A stretch of DNA of 8,660 nt from positions 1 to 8,660 of the forward strand of contig CATMOC010000130.1 in NCBI GenBank assembly GCA_950071955.1. Reading direction: 5' to 3'. Positions 1 to 6,975 of this stretch are shown here, in pieces (position 1 is the first letter of the stretch; every line of letters starts with the position of its first letter). This stretch comes from an uncultured Mesorhizobium sp. (lineage in GTDB: Bacteria > Pseudomonadota > Alphaproteobacteria > Rhizobiales > Rhizobiaceae). A program made the translations under genes and the position numbers. The notes under the pieces were generated by a model that searched no databases, had not been told where the DNA came from, and saw nothing but the letters and a program-made list of their open reading frames with translations.

Positions 1-597
1 GCCGGCCGGCAGGAAGACGTCGACGCGCGAGCCGAAGCGGATCAGGCCGATGCGGTCGCCGACAGAGACGTTCGTCGCCTCCTCGACGAAGCAGAGGATG
101 CGCCGCGCCACCAGCCCGGCGATCTGCACCGTCGCAACCTGACCATTGGGGCTGTCGATGACGATGCCGTTGCGCTCGTTCTCCTGGCTCGCCTTGTCCA
201 GTTCGGCGTTCAGGAACTTTCCGGCACGATGCTCGATGCGGGTGATGCGGCCGCGCACGGGCGAGCGGTTCACGTGGCAGGAAAACACGTTCATGAAGAC
301 GGAGATGCGCAGCATCTCGGCCTCGCCGAGGCCCAGTTCACGCGGCGGCACGGCCGGGCCGACGGCCGAGACGATGCCGTCCGCCGGGCTGATAACGAGC
401 CGGTCGTCGACCGGCGTCACGCGCTCGGGATCGCGGAAGAAATAGGCGCACCAAGCGGTGAGGATCATACCGATCCAGAACAGGCTGGTGGAAAACACTC
501 CGAGGATGATCGACGCGCCCGCAAAGGCGGCGACGAAAGGCCAGCCCTCCCGGTGGACGGGGACCAGCGCGTTGCGGATGGACTCCTGGATGCTCAT
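1..597 (-). CDS. psd: Phosphatidylserine decarboxylase proenzyme, 5' part
   Basis: Converts phosphatidylserine to phosphatidylethanolamine at the inner membrane, using a pyruvoyl group made by self-cleavage. The visible 199 residues start at ATG (595-597) and run off the left edge in frame. A hydrophobic stretch at about residues 20-53 is followed by the family hallmark FRDPER (54-59), then SPADG (70-74; Asp73 is a likely triad residue), [11 protein letters not shown] (103-113; His108) and RFGSR (187-191). By family knowledge, cleavage falls between Gly189 and Ser190, and Ser190 becomes the pyruvoyl group. Rhizobial Psd proteins are about 230 residues, so roughly 30 C-terminal residues are missing from the window. 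pssA commonly lies downstream of psd in rhizobia, but it would be outside the window. No strong Shine-Dalgarno precedes the ATG; only a weak GGAAAA lies about 13 bases upstream. Confidence 0.95.
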   Translation of the reverse strand, partial: MSIQESIRNALVPVHREGWPFVAAFAGASIILGVFSTSLFWIGMILTAWCAYFFRDPERVTPVDDRLVISPADGIVSAVGPAVPPRELGLGEAEMLRISVFMNVFSCHVNRSPVRGRITRIEHRAGKFLNAELDKASQENERNGIVIDSPNGQVATVQIAGLVARRILCFVEEATNVSVGDRIGLIRFGSRVDVFLPAG

Positions 598-658
598 CGG
601 CGGGCGGGTTTTCCGTTTGTCGAAGGGCGGATGATTAGCGGAAAGGCGTGTCAGCCGC

Positions 659-683
659 AACGCGCCGGGTCGCGGGGTGTTCC
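659..683 (-). promoter_or_regulatory. Candidate EcfG (general stress sigma factor) promoter of psd
   Basis: Reading the minus strand, GGAAC (683-679) is followed after exactly 16 bases by CGTT (662-659). This is an exact match to the alphaproteobacterial EcfG/SigT consensus GGAAC-N16-17-CGTT (recalled from the literature). It points toward psd and would give a leader of about 50-55 bases before the ATG at 597. The position in the gene-free gap immediately upstream of psd supports function. Use of the promoter is inferred, and a housekeeping promoter may also exist. Confidence 0.5.
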
Positions 684-725
684 GGAGGGACGGGAAACTG
701 GGATGGGGAGGGCAAGCGGGAGCGT

Positions 726-749
726 CCCCGCGCCGCGAAGCGGCCGGGG
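726..749 (-). terminator. GC-rich hairpin, possible terminator of the 858-1259 gene
   Basis: Bases 726-736 can pair with 740-749 to form a 10-bp stem (five outer pairs, one bulged C at 731, five inner pairs) around a GAA loop. It lies after the stop codon of the small minus-strand gene (858) and before the psd promoter candidate, where a terminator would make sense. No T-tract follows on either strand, so it is not a classical intrinsic terminator. The rest of 598-857 shows no convincing gene. Confidence 0.25.
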
Positions 750-857
750 CATGCAGGGGGAGGTCGCGCGCAGCGTTCTCCGTCGGCCGCGAAAGTCGGG
801 CGGGCCGGGCGGCGCGGTGGCGGTTCGGATACAGTTCCGGTCTTCGAAGTGTAGCGG

Positions 858-1259
858 TTACGAGGTGTCTGGCGCGGCCGGCGCCGTCACTTTGCGCGTT
901 TTCGTCCCGGCAGAGCCGAGTGACCGCATCGACGGACGGTCTTCGCGGATCGAGTGACGCGCACGGCGCCTGACCCGCGCCAGCATCGTGCGCAGGATCA
1001 GCGCAAGGGCACGGAAATCCGCAGCCAGACGCGTGGCCCGGTCGCTGGATTGCGAGATCGCAAGTGCGGCTGGCGCGCCGGACGGCAACCCGACGACGAA
1101 GCACCGCGCGACGGCCTCCGCCTGCACCAGGAAGGCGAGCCCGGGCAACTGGAGGCAAAGCGGCAGCGTGGCGGCGCGATCGGCCAGGCCGGCGAATGAG
1201 ACGATCAACGCAAAGATCTGCTCCAGCACCTCCCCTTCCGCTTCCCTGCGCCAGTCCAT
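858..1259 (-). CDS. Small uncharacterised protein, 133 residues
   Basis: No function can be assigned. The frame begins [11 protein letters not shown] at ATG (1257-1259) and ends with TAA (858-860). A good Shine-Dalgarno, GAGAGG (minus-strand equivalent of 1269-1274), lies 9 bases before the ATG, which supports a real gene and this start. The N-terminal 60 residues alternate hydrophobic and small residues but form no clear membrane helix. The C-terminal third is Arg-rich ([15 protein letters not shown]). From memory, rhizobial psd loci often carry a small gene near psd whose product starts MDWR and has a similar hydrophobic pattern, so this may be a diverged member. The stop lies 260 bases before psd on the same strand. 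A frame open by chance in GC-rich DNA remains possible. Confidence 0.55.
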   Translation of the reverse strand: MDWRREAEGEVLEQIFALIVSFAGLADRAATLPLCLQLPGLAFLVQAEAVARCFVVGLPSGAPAALAISQSSDRATRLAADFRALALILRTMLARVRRRARHSIREDRPSMRSLGSAGTKTRKVTAPAAPDTS

Positions 1260-1449
1260 TCCCTTTTGCCTCTCGTGTTGTCGGCAGAGGGATTATCGCC
1301 GCCGGGAAGAGGGCGTGGACAGATTTCGCGCAGAAAACCACAGGGGATAGCGATTTCCTTACGAACAGGCGCGCGCCCCGCTGCTTTTCGCCGCCTTCGT
1401 CCCCTCTTCATACACAAGAATCGGACAAGCCGGGCTCTCGCACGACGAG

Positions 1450-1475
1450 GGAACTCTTCCGCGGCGGGATAGCTT
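1450..1475 (+). promoter_or_regulatory. Candidate EcfG/RpoE2-type promoter of the kai operon
   Basis: GGAAC (1450-1454) is followed after 19 bases by TT (1474-1475), fitting the GGAAC-N18-19-TT form described for Sinorhizobium RpoE2 promoters (recalled). It fits the stricter GGAAC-N16-17-CGTT form poorly, with GCTT at spacing 17. Its end is 62 bases before the preferred kaiC ATG. The surrounding gap 1260-1536 contains no convincing gene. No clear sigma-70 promoter was recognised there; a GATAAT element on the minus strand has no good -35 partner. Confidence 0.35.
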
Positions 1476-1508
1476 ATGCAATTGGCAAGGAATGCGGCAT
1501 CGCATAAG
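1473..1508 (+). repeat. Inverted repeat in the kaiC leader
   Basis: CTTATGC (1473-1479) and GCATAAG (1502-1508) are perfect 7-base inverted arms around 22 bases. The second arm overlaps a smaller hairpin, ATGCG (1492-1496) with CGCAT (1501-1505), so the two pairings exclude each other. The region overlaps the candidate -10 element and lies upstream of the preferred kaiC start. It could be an operator, an mRNA structure, or chance. Confidence 0.3.
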
Positions 1509-1536
1509 AGTCTCGCCGTCAATCAGTTGGGCATCC

Positions 1537-3225
1537 ATGGGTACAAAGACTGGTATTTCGAAATCGCCGACTGGCATAGCCGGTTTCGACGAGCTTACCC
1601 TTGGAGGTCTACCGACCGGACGGCCATCGCTTGTCTGCGGGACCGCCGGCTGCGGCAAGACGATGTTTGCGACGACGTTCCTGATCCATGGCGCACGCGA
1701 CCTGGACGAGCCCGGCGTGTTCGTGACCTTCGAGGAGCGTCCGGTAGACATTGCGGCAAACGTCGCCTCGCTCGGCTTCGACGTCGGCGAACTCGTGGAA
1801 CAGGACAAGTTCGCCTTCGAACACATCGCCGTCGATCCGTCCGAGCTCGCCGAGATCGGCGATTACGACCTCGAAGGCCTTTTCCTGCGGCTTGAGCTGG
1901 CAATCGATTCGATAGGCGCCAAGCGCATCGTGCTCGACACGATCGAGAGCCTGTTCTCCGCCTTTTCCAACCCGGCCATCCTGAGGGCCGAGATCCGGCG
2001 GTTGTTCGACTGGCTGAAGGACCGCGGCATGACGACCGTCATCACCGCCGAGCGCGGCGACGGCTCTCTGACGCGGCAAGGTCTGGAAGAATACGTCTCC
2101 GATTGCGTGCTGCTGCTCGATCACCGCGTGCAGAACCAGATCTCGACCCGGCGGCTGCGGATCGTGAAGTACCGCGGCACCGCCCACGGCACCAACGAGT
2201 ATCCGTTCCTGATCGACGAGGACGGCTTTTCCGTGCTGCCGGTCTCGTCGCTCGGCCTCAATCACAAGGTCTTCCAGGAGCGAATCTCGAGCGGCGTTCC
2301 CGATCTCGACGCCATGCTCTCGGGCAACGGCTTCCATCGCGGATCCTCGATCCTGGTTTCCGGCGTGGCGGGCTCCGGCAAGTCATCGCTGGCGGCCAGC
2401 TTCGTCAATGCCACGTGCACGGCGGGCGAGCGGGCGGTCTATTTCTCATTCGAGGAATCGGCCGACCAGGCCGTACGCAACATGGCGTCGATCGGCATCG
2501 ACATGCGGGCGTGGCTGGACAGCGGCAACCTTCGCTACATCGCCGCCCGGCCAACCTTCTACAGCCTCGAGATGCATCTGGCAGTCATGCTCCGCGAGAT
2601 CGTCCGGTTCGACCCTTCTCTCGTGGTTCTCGACCCGATCTCGGCGTTCATGGAGAGCGGCGACCGGCGGGAGGTGCAGGCGATGCTGCTGCGCATGGTA
2701 GACTATCTCAAATCGCGCGGGACGACGGCGGTGTTCACCCACCTGATGCACAGCCAGGACGGCAACGTGGCTACCGACGCCGGATTGTCGTCGCTGATGG
2801 ACGCATGGATCCTGCTGCTCAATCGCGAGGTGAGCGGTGAGTTCAACCGCGAGCTCTACCTGCTCAAGGCGCGGGGCGTCTCGCATTCGAACCAGGTGCG
2901 AGAGTTCGTGATGAGCAGCGACGGCATCAAGCTCATGAGGCCGCATCTCGGCGAGAACGGCGCCCTGACTGGATCGGCCCGAAAGTACGCCGAAGCGGAG
3001 GCCCGCCGGCAGGAGGGGCAGCGGCTCGCCCGACTGGCCGCGGCGCAGGACCAGATCGATCAGCGCCGGCGTCGTACCCAGAGCGAGATCGCTGCCCTGC
3101 AGGCGGACCTCGAGGCGGAGGAGACGTCGCTCAGGCGGCTCATCGCCGAAGAGGAAGCCTTCCAGAGGCAAACTTCGGAAGACCGCAACGAAATGGAGAG
3201 AAGCCGCAAGGCGACGGATCGATGA
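1537..3225 (+). CDS. kaiC: KaiC-family double-ATPase clock protein with coiled-coil tail
   Basis: A RecA-like protein with two ATPase domains; relatives form hexamers, autophosphorylate and hydrolyse ATP slowly to act as timers. In the 562-residue product, domain CI has Walker A GTAGCGKT (35-42), catalytic Glu pair in TFEE (64-67) and Walker B IVLD ending at Asp134. Domain CII has Walker A GVAGSGKS (276-283), SFEE (304-307) and Walker B VVLD ending at Asp366. At the phosphorylation site of cyanobacterial KaiC (Ser431-Thr432) it has Ser418-Ser419, with Thr413 matching Thr426. Residues about 482-557 form a charged Glu/Arg-rich likely coiled coil absent from cyanobacterial KaiC (519 residues). 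The ATG at 1537 is preferred because homology starts just after it; an in-frame ATG at 1492 has AAGGA directly abutting it, too close for a Shine-Dalgarno. The stop overlaps kaiB by 4 bases. It resembles the proteobacterial KaiC2-like group; the exact subtype is uncertain. Confidence 0.95.
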   Translation: MGTKTGISKSPTGIAGFDELTLGGLPTGRPSLVCGTAGCGKTMFATTFLIHGARDLDEPGVFVTFEERPVDIAANVASLGFDVGELVEQDKFAFEHIAVDPSELAEIGDYDLEGLFLRLELAIDSIGAKRIVLDTIESLFSAFSNPAILRAEIRRLFDWLKDRGMTTVITAERGDGSLTRQGLEEYVSDCVLLLDHRVQNQISTRRLRIVKYRGTAHGTNEYPFLIDEDGFSVLPVSSLGLNHKVFQERISSGVPDLDAMLSGNGFHRGSSILVSGVAGSGKSSLAASFVNATCTAGERAVYFSFEESADQAVRNMASIGIDMRAWLDSGNLRYIAARPTFYSLEMHLAVMLREIVRFDPSLVVLDPISAFMESGDRREVQAMLLRMVDYLKSRGTTAVFTHLMHSQDGNVATDAGLSSLMDAWILLLNREVSGEFNRELYLLKARGVSHSNQVREFVMSSDGIKLMRPHLGENGALTGSARKYAEAEARRQEGQRLARLAAAQDQIDQRRRRTQSEIAALQADLEAEETSLRRLIAEEEAFQRQTSEDRNEMERSRKATDR

Positions 3226-3521
3226 CTGACCAAGGTTCGCAAACCGAGAAGCCGCGCAGGCTCGTCCTCTATACGGCTGGCCAGACGCCGAAATCGCTGG
3301 CCGCGATCGCAAATCTGGAGCGCATCTGCTCCGAGCACATGCCGGGCAAGTACGAGATCGAGGTGGTCGACCTCAGGCAGAATCCCAAGCTGGCGCGCGA
3401 GCATTCGATCGTGGCTATCCCGACGCTGGTGCGCGAATTGCCAATACCGATCCGCAAGATCATCGGCGATCTGTCCGATGAGCAGAAGGTGCTCGTCAGC
3501 CTGAAAATCGAAGGCGAATGA
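3222..3521 (+). CDS. kaiB: KaiB clock protein
   Basis: A 99-residue KaiB. In cyanobacteria, KaiB switches from a tetrameric ground fold to a thioredoxin-like fold and binds the CI ring of KaiC. Family blocks in order are LVLYTAGQTPKS (14-25), VVDLRQNPKLA (48-58), AIPTLV (65-70, the thioredoxin-type Pro loop) and IIGDLSDEQKVL (80-91), the region that refolds during fold switching. The length matches short KaiB proteins (about 100 residues), without the acidic tail extension seen in some forms. Its ATG overlaps the kaiC stop (ATGA, 3222-3225) and its TGA overlaps the next gene's start (ATGA, 3518-3521), so translation of the three genes is probably coupled. No kaiA was found in the window. Confidence 0.96.
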   Translation: MTDQGSQTEKPRRLVLYTAGQTPKSLAAIANLERICSEHMPGKYEIEVVDLRQNPKLAREHSIVAIPTLVRELPIPIRKIIGDLSDEQKVLVSLKIEGE

Positions 3522-5005
3522 TGGCCCTTGACGCGCAAACCGACCTTGCCGAGCTGAGACGGCGGCTCGCGGAAGCGGAGGACACGCTGCGGGCGATCCG
3601 CGAGGGCGAGGTCGACGCGCTCGTCGTTCGCGGGGAGGCGGCCGACGAAGTCTTCACCCTGGAAGGCGACACGGCCTCCTACCGCAGCTTCATGGAAGCG
3701 ATGGAGCCGGGAGCCGCTGCGCTCGACGGAAGCGGCCGCGTGCTCTACCTCAATTCGACCTTGCGGGAACTCCTGAATTCACCCGGCGACGAGCCGGCCG
3801 GCAAGCCTTTCGTCGATCTGCTCGAACCGGCCGCACGTGCGGTCATCGAAACGCTGCTGGGCGACGCCGGCAACGGGCGCCGCAGCGGCAATCTGCAACT
3901 GCCGGGAGACGACGCAGACCTGTATTTCCTGGTATCGGTCGCGCCGCTCAAGATCGGAACGATCAGCGGCTATGCCGTAACCTTCGCGGAAGTGACGCAA
4001 CGCGTCCGCGCCGAGGCAGCCGAGCAGAGCGAGCGCGCCGCGCGCGCCGTCATCGCCTCGGCCAATGAAGCCGTCATCGTATGCGACCGCGACGGCACGA
4101 TCACCCATGCAAACGCCGCGGCAGCCGCACTTTCCGACAGCGAACTGGTCGGACGACCCTTCGCGGAGGCGGTGCCGCTGACCTTCCCCGATACGACCGG
4201 ACTGGTTCAGGCCGACGATTTCGTCGCCATGGCGATCGCCGGCACACCGGTGCAGGGCATCGAGGCCGTCGCGACAAAGGCATCTCCCGTGAAGGACTGT
4301 CTCGTCAGCGCCGCGCCCCTGCGGGTGGTCGGCGAGCAGGTGAGCGGCTGCGTCGTGACGCTGGTCGATCTCACGCAGCGCAAGGCGGCCGAGAAGCACC
4401 AGTTGCTTCTGATGCGCGAACTCGACCATCGCGTGAAGAACACGCTGGCACTGGTCCAGTCGATCAGCAGCCGCACGCTGATGAACGAGGATACGCTGGA
4501 AGGCTTCCACAAGGCCTTCAACGGCCGGCTTCGGGCACTCGCTGCGACCCACAGCCTGCTGTCCGAGAACTCGTGGACGGACATGACCGCGCATGACGTC
4601 GTCGTGGCCGAACTCGCGCCCTTCGTGCCGGCGGACAGTTCGCGGCTGGCGCTGCGCGATCTGGAAGAACAGATCACCCCCCGCGCCGCGATCGCGCTCG
4701 GCCTCATCATCCACGAACTGGCCACCAACGCTGTCAAATACGGCTCGCTGGCGGTACAGGCCGGCACCGTCGAGGTCAGCCGCGTCTCCATGCCGACTCC
4801 CGATCGCCACGCCCTGCAACTGGAATGGCGCGAACGCGGGGGACCGACCGTGCAGCCGCCGCAGCGCAAGGGCTTCGGCCACACGCTGATCACCCGCAGC
4901 ATGCAGCACTCCCAGCATGGCGGAGCGGAGCTGTTGTTCGAGCCGGACGGCCTCGTATGCCGCATCTCCATACCCGGCGACGACGTCGCCAAGATGCACG
5001 GCTAG
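3518..5005 (+). CDS. HWE-family sensor histidine kinase with two PAS domains
   Basis: A soluble 495-residue sensor kinase with no membrane segment, so probably cytosolic. Residues 7-40 form a helical N-terminus ending AIREGEVDALVVRG. PAS 1 covers about 53-165 and PAS 2 about 172-290; neither shows the Cys-containing LOV motif, so flavin photosensing is not indicated. The transmitter has the H-box ELDHRVKN (301-308) with phosphoacceptor His304, the N-box HELATNAVKYGSL (399-411), the HWE hallmark Trp437-x-Glu439, and a GFG loop (452-454). Members of this kinase group often signal to stand-alone receivers or PhyR-type anti-anti-sigma factors (family knowledge). It is the last gene of the kai operon, suggesting it reads or relays KaiC/KaiB state (inference). 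ATG codons at 3518 and 3521 are adjacent; either may be used. No response regulator is encoded nearby. Confidence 0.93.
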   Translation: MMALDAQTDLAELRRRLAEAEDTLRAIREGEVDALVVRGEAADEVFTLEGDTASYRSFMEAMEPGAAALDGSGRVLYLNSTLRELLNSPGDEPAGKPFVDLLEPAARAVIETLLGDAGNGRRSGNLQLPGDDADLYFLVSVAPLKIGTISGYAVTFAEVTQRVRAEAAEQSERAARAVIASANEAVIVCDRDGTITHANAAAAALSDSELVGRPFAEAVPLTFPDTTGLVQADDFVAMAIAGTPVQGIEAVATKASPVKDCLVSAAPLRVVGEQVSGCVVTLVDLTQRKAAEKHQLLLMRELDHRVKNTLALVQSISSRTLMNEDTLEGFHKAFNGRLRALAATHSLLSENSWTDMTAHDVVVAELAPFVPADSSRLALRDLEEQITPRAAIALGLIIHELATNAVKYGSLAVQAGTVEVSRVSMPTPDRHALQLEWRERGGPTVQPPQRKGFGHTLITRSMQHSQHGGAELLFEPDGLVCRISIPGDDVAKMHG

Positions 5006-5011
5006 GACGAA

Positions 5012-5040
5012 GACGAGCCGCGCGCGATCGCCGCGGCGTC
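5012..5040. terminator. Hairpin between convergent genes
   Basis: The 68 bases between the kinase stop (5005) and the ABC exporter stop (5074) hold a GC-rich stem: GAC (5012-5014) with GTC (5038-5040), a 2-base bulge, then GCCGCG (5017-5022) with CGCGGC (5032-5037). An alternative CCGCGG/CCGCGG stem (5031-5045) competes with it. The position between convergent genes fits a bidirectional terminator, but neither strand has a T-tract. Confidence 0.25.
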
Positions 5041-5073
5041 CGCGGGTGCGTCGTCGCCGCGCCGGCCTGCGCC

Positions 5074-6969
5074 TCACCCCTCCCCCACCTCCGCCGTGCG
5101 GCGGCGTACGATGACGCCCATCTCGTCGGTCTCGCGCGCGATGCGGAGGCGTTCCTCGGCTTCGGTGGCTTCGCGCTGGCGGTCCCACATCTGTGCGTAG
5201 AGGCCGCCGCTGTCGAGTAGGGCACGGTGGGTGCCTCGTTCGGCGATGCGGCCGTCCTTCAAGACGATGATCTCGTCGGCCGAGATGACGGTCGATAGGC
5301 GGTGGGCGATGACCAGCGTCGTGCGACCGCGGCTCACCATGTCGAGGGCCGCCTGGATTTCCTGTTCGGTGTGGGTGTCGAGCGCCGACGTTGCCTCGTC
5401 GAGGATGAGGATCGGCGGGGCCTTCAGGATGGTGCGCGCGATGGCCACGCGCTGCTTCTCGCCGCCCGACAGTTTCAGCCCGCGCTCGCCGACCATGGTG
5501 CGGTAGCCGTCGGGCAGGCTCTCGATGAAGGGGCCGATCTGGGCGAGTTCGGCCGCCTTGCGGATCTCCTCCTCGCTGGCGTCGACGCGGCCGTAGCGGA
5601 CGTTGTAGGCGATGGTGTCGTTGAACAGCACCGTGTCCTGCGGAACCATGCCGATGGCCGCGCGCAGGCTCTTCTGGGTCACGTCGCGCACGTCCTGGCC
5701 GTCGATCGTGATCGAGCCCGACTGGATGTCGTAGAAGCGGAAGAGCAGGCGCGAGATGGTGGATTTGCCCGCCCCCGAGGGGCCGACGATCGCCACCGTC
5801 TTTCCCGGCGGCACCTCGAATGAGATGCCCTTGAGGATCGCCCGCTCGGGATCGTAGGCAAAATGCACGTCGTCGAAACGGATGGCGCCCTGCGAGACGA
5901 CGAGCGTCCTGGCGCCGGGCCGGTCCTCGACCTCCTGCTTCACGTCGAGCAGCTCGAACATGTTCTCGATGTCGGTCAGGCCCTGGCGGATCTCGCGGTA
6001 GATGAAGCCGATGAAATTGAGCGGCACGGCAAGCTGCATGAGCATGGCGTTGACGAAGACGAAGTCGCCGATGGTCTGCGTGCCGCGCGTGACCTCCCAG
6101 GCCGACAGGCACATGACGATGGCCATGCCGGTGCCGAAGATGACGCCCTGGCCGAAGTTCAGCCAGCCGAGCGAGGTCCAGATCTGTGTGGCGGCGGACT
6201 CGTAGCGCTCCATCGAGCGGTCAAAGCGGCGCGCCTCCATGTCCTCGTTGTTGAAGTATTTGACCGTCTCGAAATTCAGGAGAGAATCCACCGCCTTGGT
6301 GTTGGCGTCCGTGTCGCTGTCGTTCATCTCGCGGCGGATGGTGATGCGCCAGTCGCTCGCGCGCACGGTGAACCAGGTGTAGAGCGCGACGGTGACGGCG
6401 ATGACGACGACATAGACCAGTCCGTAGGCGAAGCCGAAGATGATGGCGACCAGCACGAACTCGAACACGGTGGGCAGCGTGTTCAGGATGGTGAAGCGCA
6501 CGATCGCCTCGATGCCCTTGACGCCGCGCTCGATGACGCGCGACAGACCGCCGGTGCGGCGCTCGAGGTGGAAGCGCAGCGACAGGCCGTGCAGGTGCAC
6601 GAAGGTCTTGTAGGCGAGCTGGCGAACCGCGTGCTGGCCGACGCGGGCAAACAGCGCGTCGCGCAATTGGTTGAAGCCGACCTGCACGATGCGCACGACA
6701 TTGTAGGCCACCACCAGCATGACGGGTGCCAGCAGGAAGGCCGGTAGCAGGTCGGGGAGCGGCGCGCCGTCGCCCGACAGCGCATCGGTCGCCCATTTAA
6801 AGAAATAGGGAACGACGACCAGGACGAGCTTGGCGACGACCAGGAAGACGGTGGCCCAGACCACGCGCATCTTGAGATCGGCGCGATCGGCGGGCCACAT
6901 GTATGGCCAGAGATTGGCCAGCGTCGAGGTGATCGAGCCGGTATCGGCGGAGACGGTCTTTTCGGCCAA
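5074..6969 (-). CDS. atm1: Atm1/HMT1-type ABC exporter (fused permease-ATPase)
   Basis: A 631-residue half-transporter that would act as an inner-membrane homodimer exporting glutathione-linked substrates or metal conjugates. The N-terminal permease (about 35-335) has roughly six membrane segments and the Atm1-family block NFETVKYFNNE (232-242). Residues Arg208, Arg212, Asn271, Gln274 and Arg325 sit two positions beyond the glutathione-contact residues recalled for Novosphingobium Atm1. The ATPase has Walker A GPSGAGKST (396-404), Q-loop Gln444, signature LSGGEKQ (500-506), Walker B LILDE (521-525) and H-loop His556, so it looks active. Start: TTG at 6967-6969; the first in-frame ATGs (residues 24 and 34) lie inside the conserved N-terminus, and AGGGAG precedes the TTG. 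It follows the arsR-like gene by 51 bases on the same strand, suggesting co-transcription and metal-responsive control. The natural substrate is not determinable here. Confidence 0.94.
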   Translation of the reverse strand: MAEKTVSADTGSITSTLANLWPYMWPADRADLKMRVVWATVFLVVAKLVLVVVPYFFKWATDALSGDGAPLPDLLPAFLLAPVMLVVAYNVVRIVQVGFNQLRDALFARVGQHAVRQLAYKTFVHLHGLSLRFHLERRTGGLSRVIERGVKGIEAIVRFTILNTLPTVFEFVLVAIIFGFAYGLVYVVVIAVTVALYTWFTVRASDWRITIRREMNDSDTDANTKAVDSLLNFETVKYFNNEDMEARRFDRSMERYESAATQIWTSLGWLNFGQGVIFGTGMAIVMCLSAWEVTRGTQTIGDFVFVNAMLMQLAVPLNFIGFIYREIRQGLTDIENMFELLDVKQEVEDRPGARTLVVSQGAIRFDDVHFAYDPERAILKGISFEVPPGKTVAIVGPSGAGKSTISRLLFRFYDIQSGSITIDGQDVRDVTQKSLRAAIGMVPQDTVLFNDTIAYNVRYGRVDASEEEIRKAAELAQIGPFIESLPDGYRTMVGERGLKLSGGEKQRVAIARTILKAPPILILDEATSALDTHTEQEIQAALDMVSRGRTTLVIAHRLSTVISADEIIVLKDGRIAERGTHRALLDSGGLYAQMWDRQREATEAEERLRIARETDEMGVIVRRRTAEVGEG

Positions 6970-6975
6970 GTCTGG

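Noticed and set aside
229..957. A 242-codon open frame on the plus strand over psd and its upstream gap
   Set aside because: It runs antisense to psd, which shows all catalytic motifs, and has no domain or credible ribosome site.
1492..1536. Upstream in-frame ATG adding 15 residues to KaiC
   Set aside because: AAGGA abuts the ATG with no spacing, the added residues show no family similarity, and the family N-terminus fits the ATG at 1537 better. A minor role is not excluded.
1609..2337. Minus-strand open frames opposite kaiC (also 2446-3312)
   Set aside because: Antisense shadows of the two KaiC ATPase domains, with low-complexity His/Glu/Arg-rich translations.
3668..4390. LOV photosensor in the kinase PAS domains, considered because of the clock context
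   Set aside because: Neither PAS domain contains the Cys-bearing flavin-binding motif of LOV domains; Cys189 and Cys261 lie in other contexts.
5031..5045. CCGCGG/CCGCGG hairpin as a classical intrinsic terminator
   Set aside because: The stem is short, has no T-tract, and competes with the longer 5012-5040 stem; only the latter is kept, at low confidence.
3779..6112. A 777-codon open frame on the minus strand across the kinase 3' half and the exporter
   Set aside because: It lies antisense to the histidine kinase and out of frame within the exporter, both of which have full family motifs. Its Arg/His/Gly-rich translation has no recognisable domain; it is a GC-rich shadow.
5863..6747. A 294-codon open frame on the plus strand
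   Set aside because: Antisense to the exporter's membrane domain, with a biased Asp/His/Val/Glu composition typical of shadow frames.
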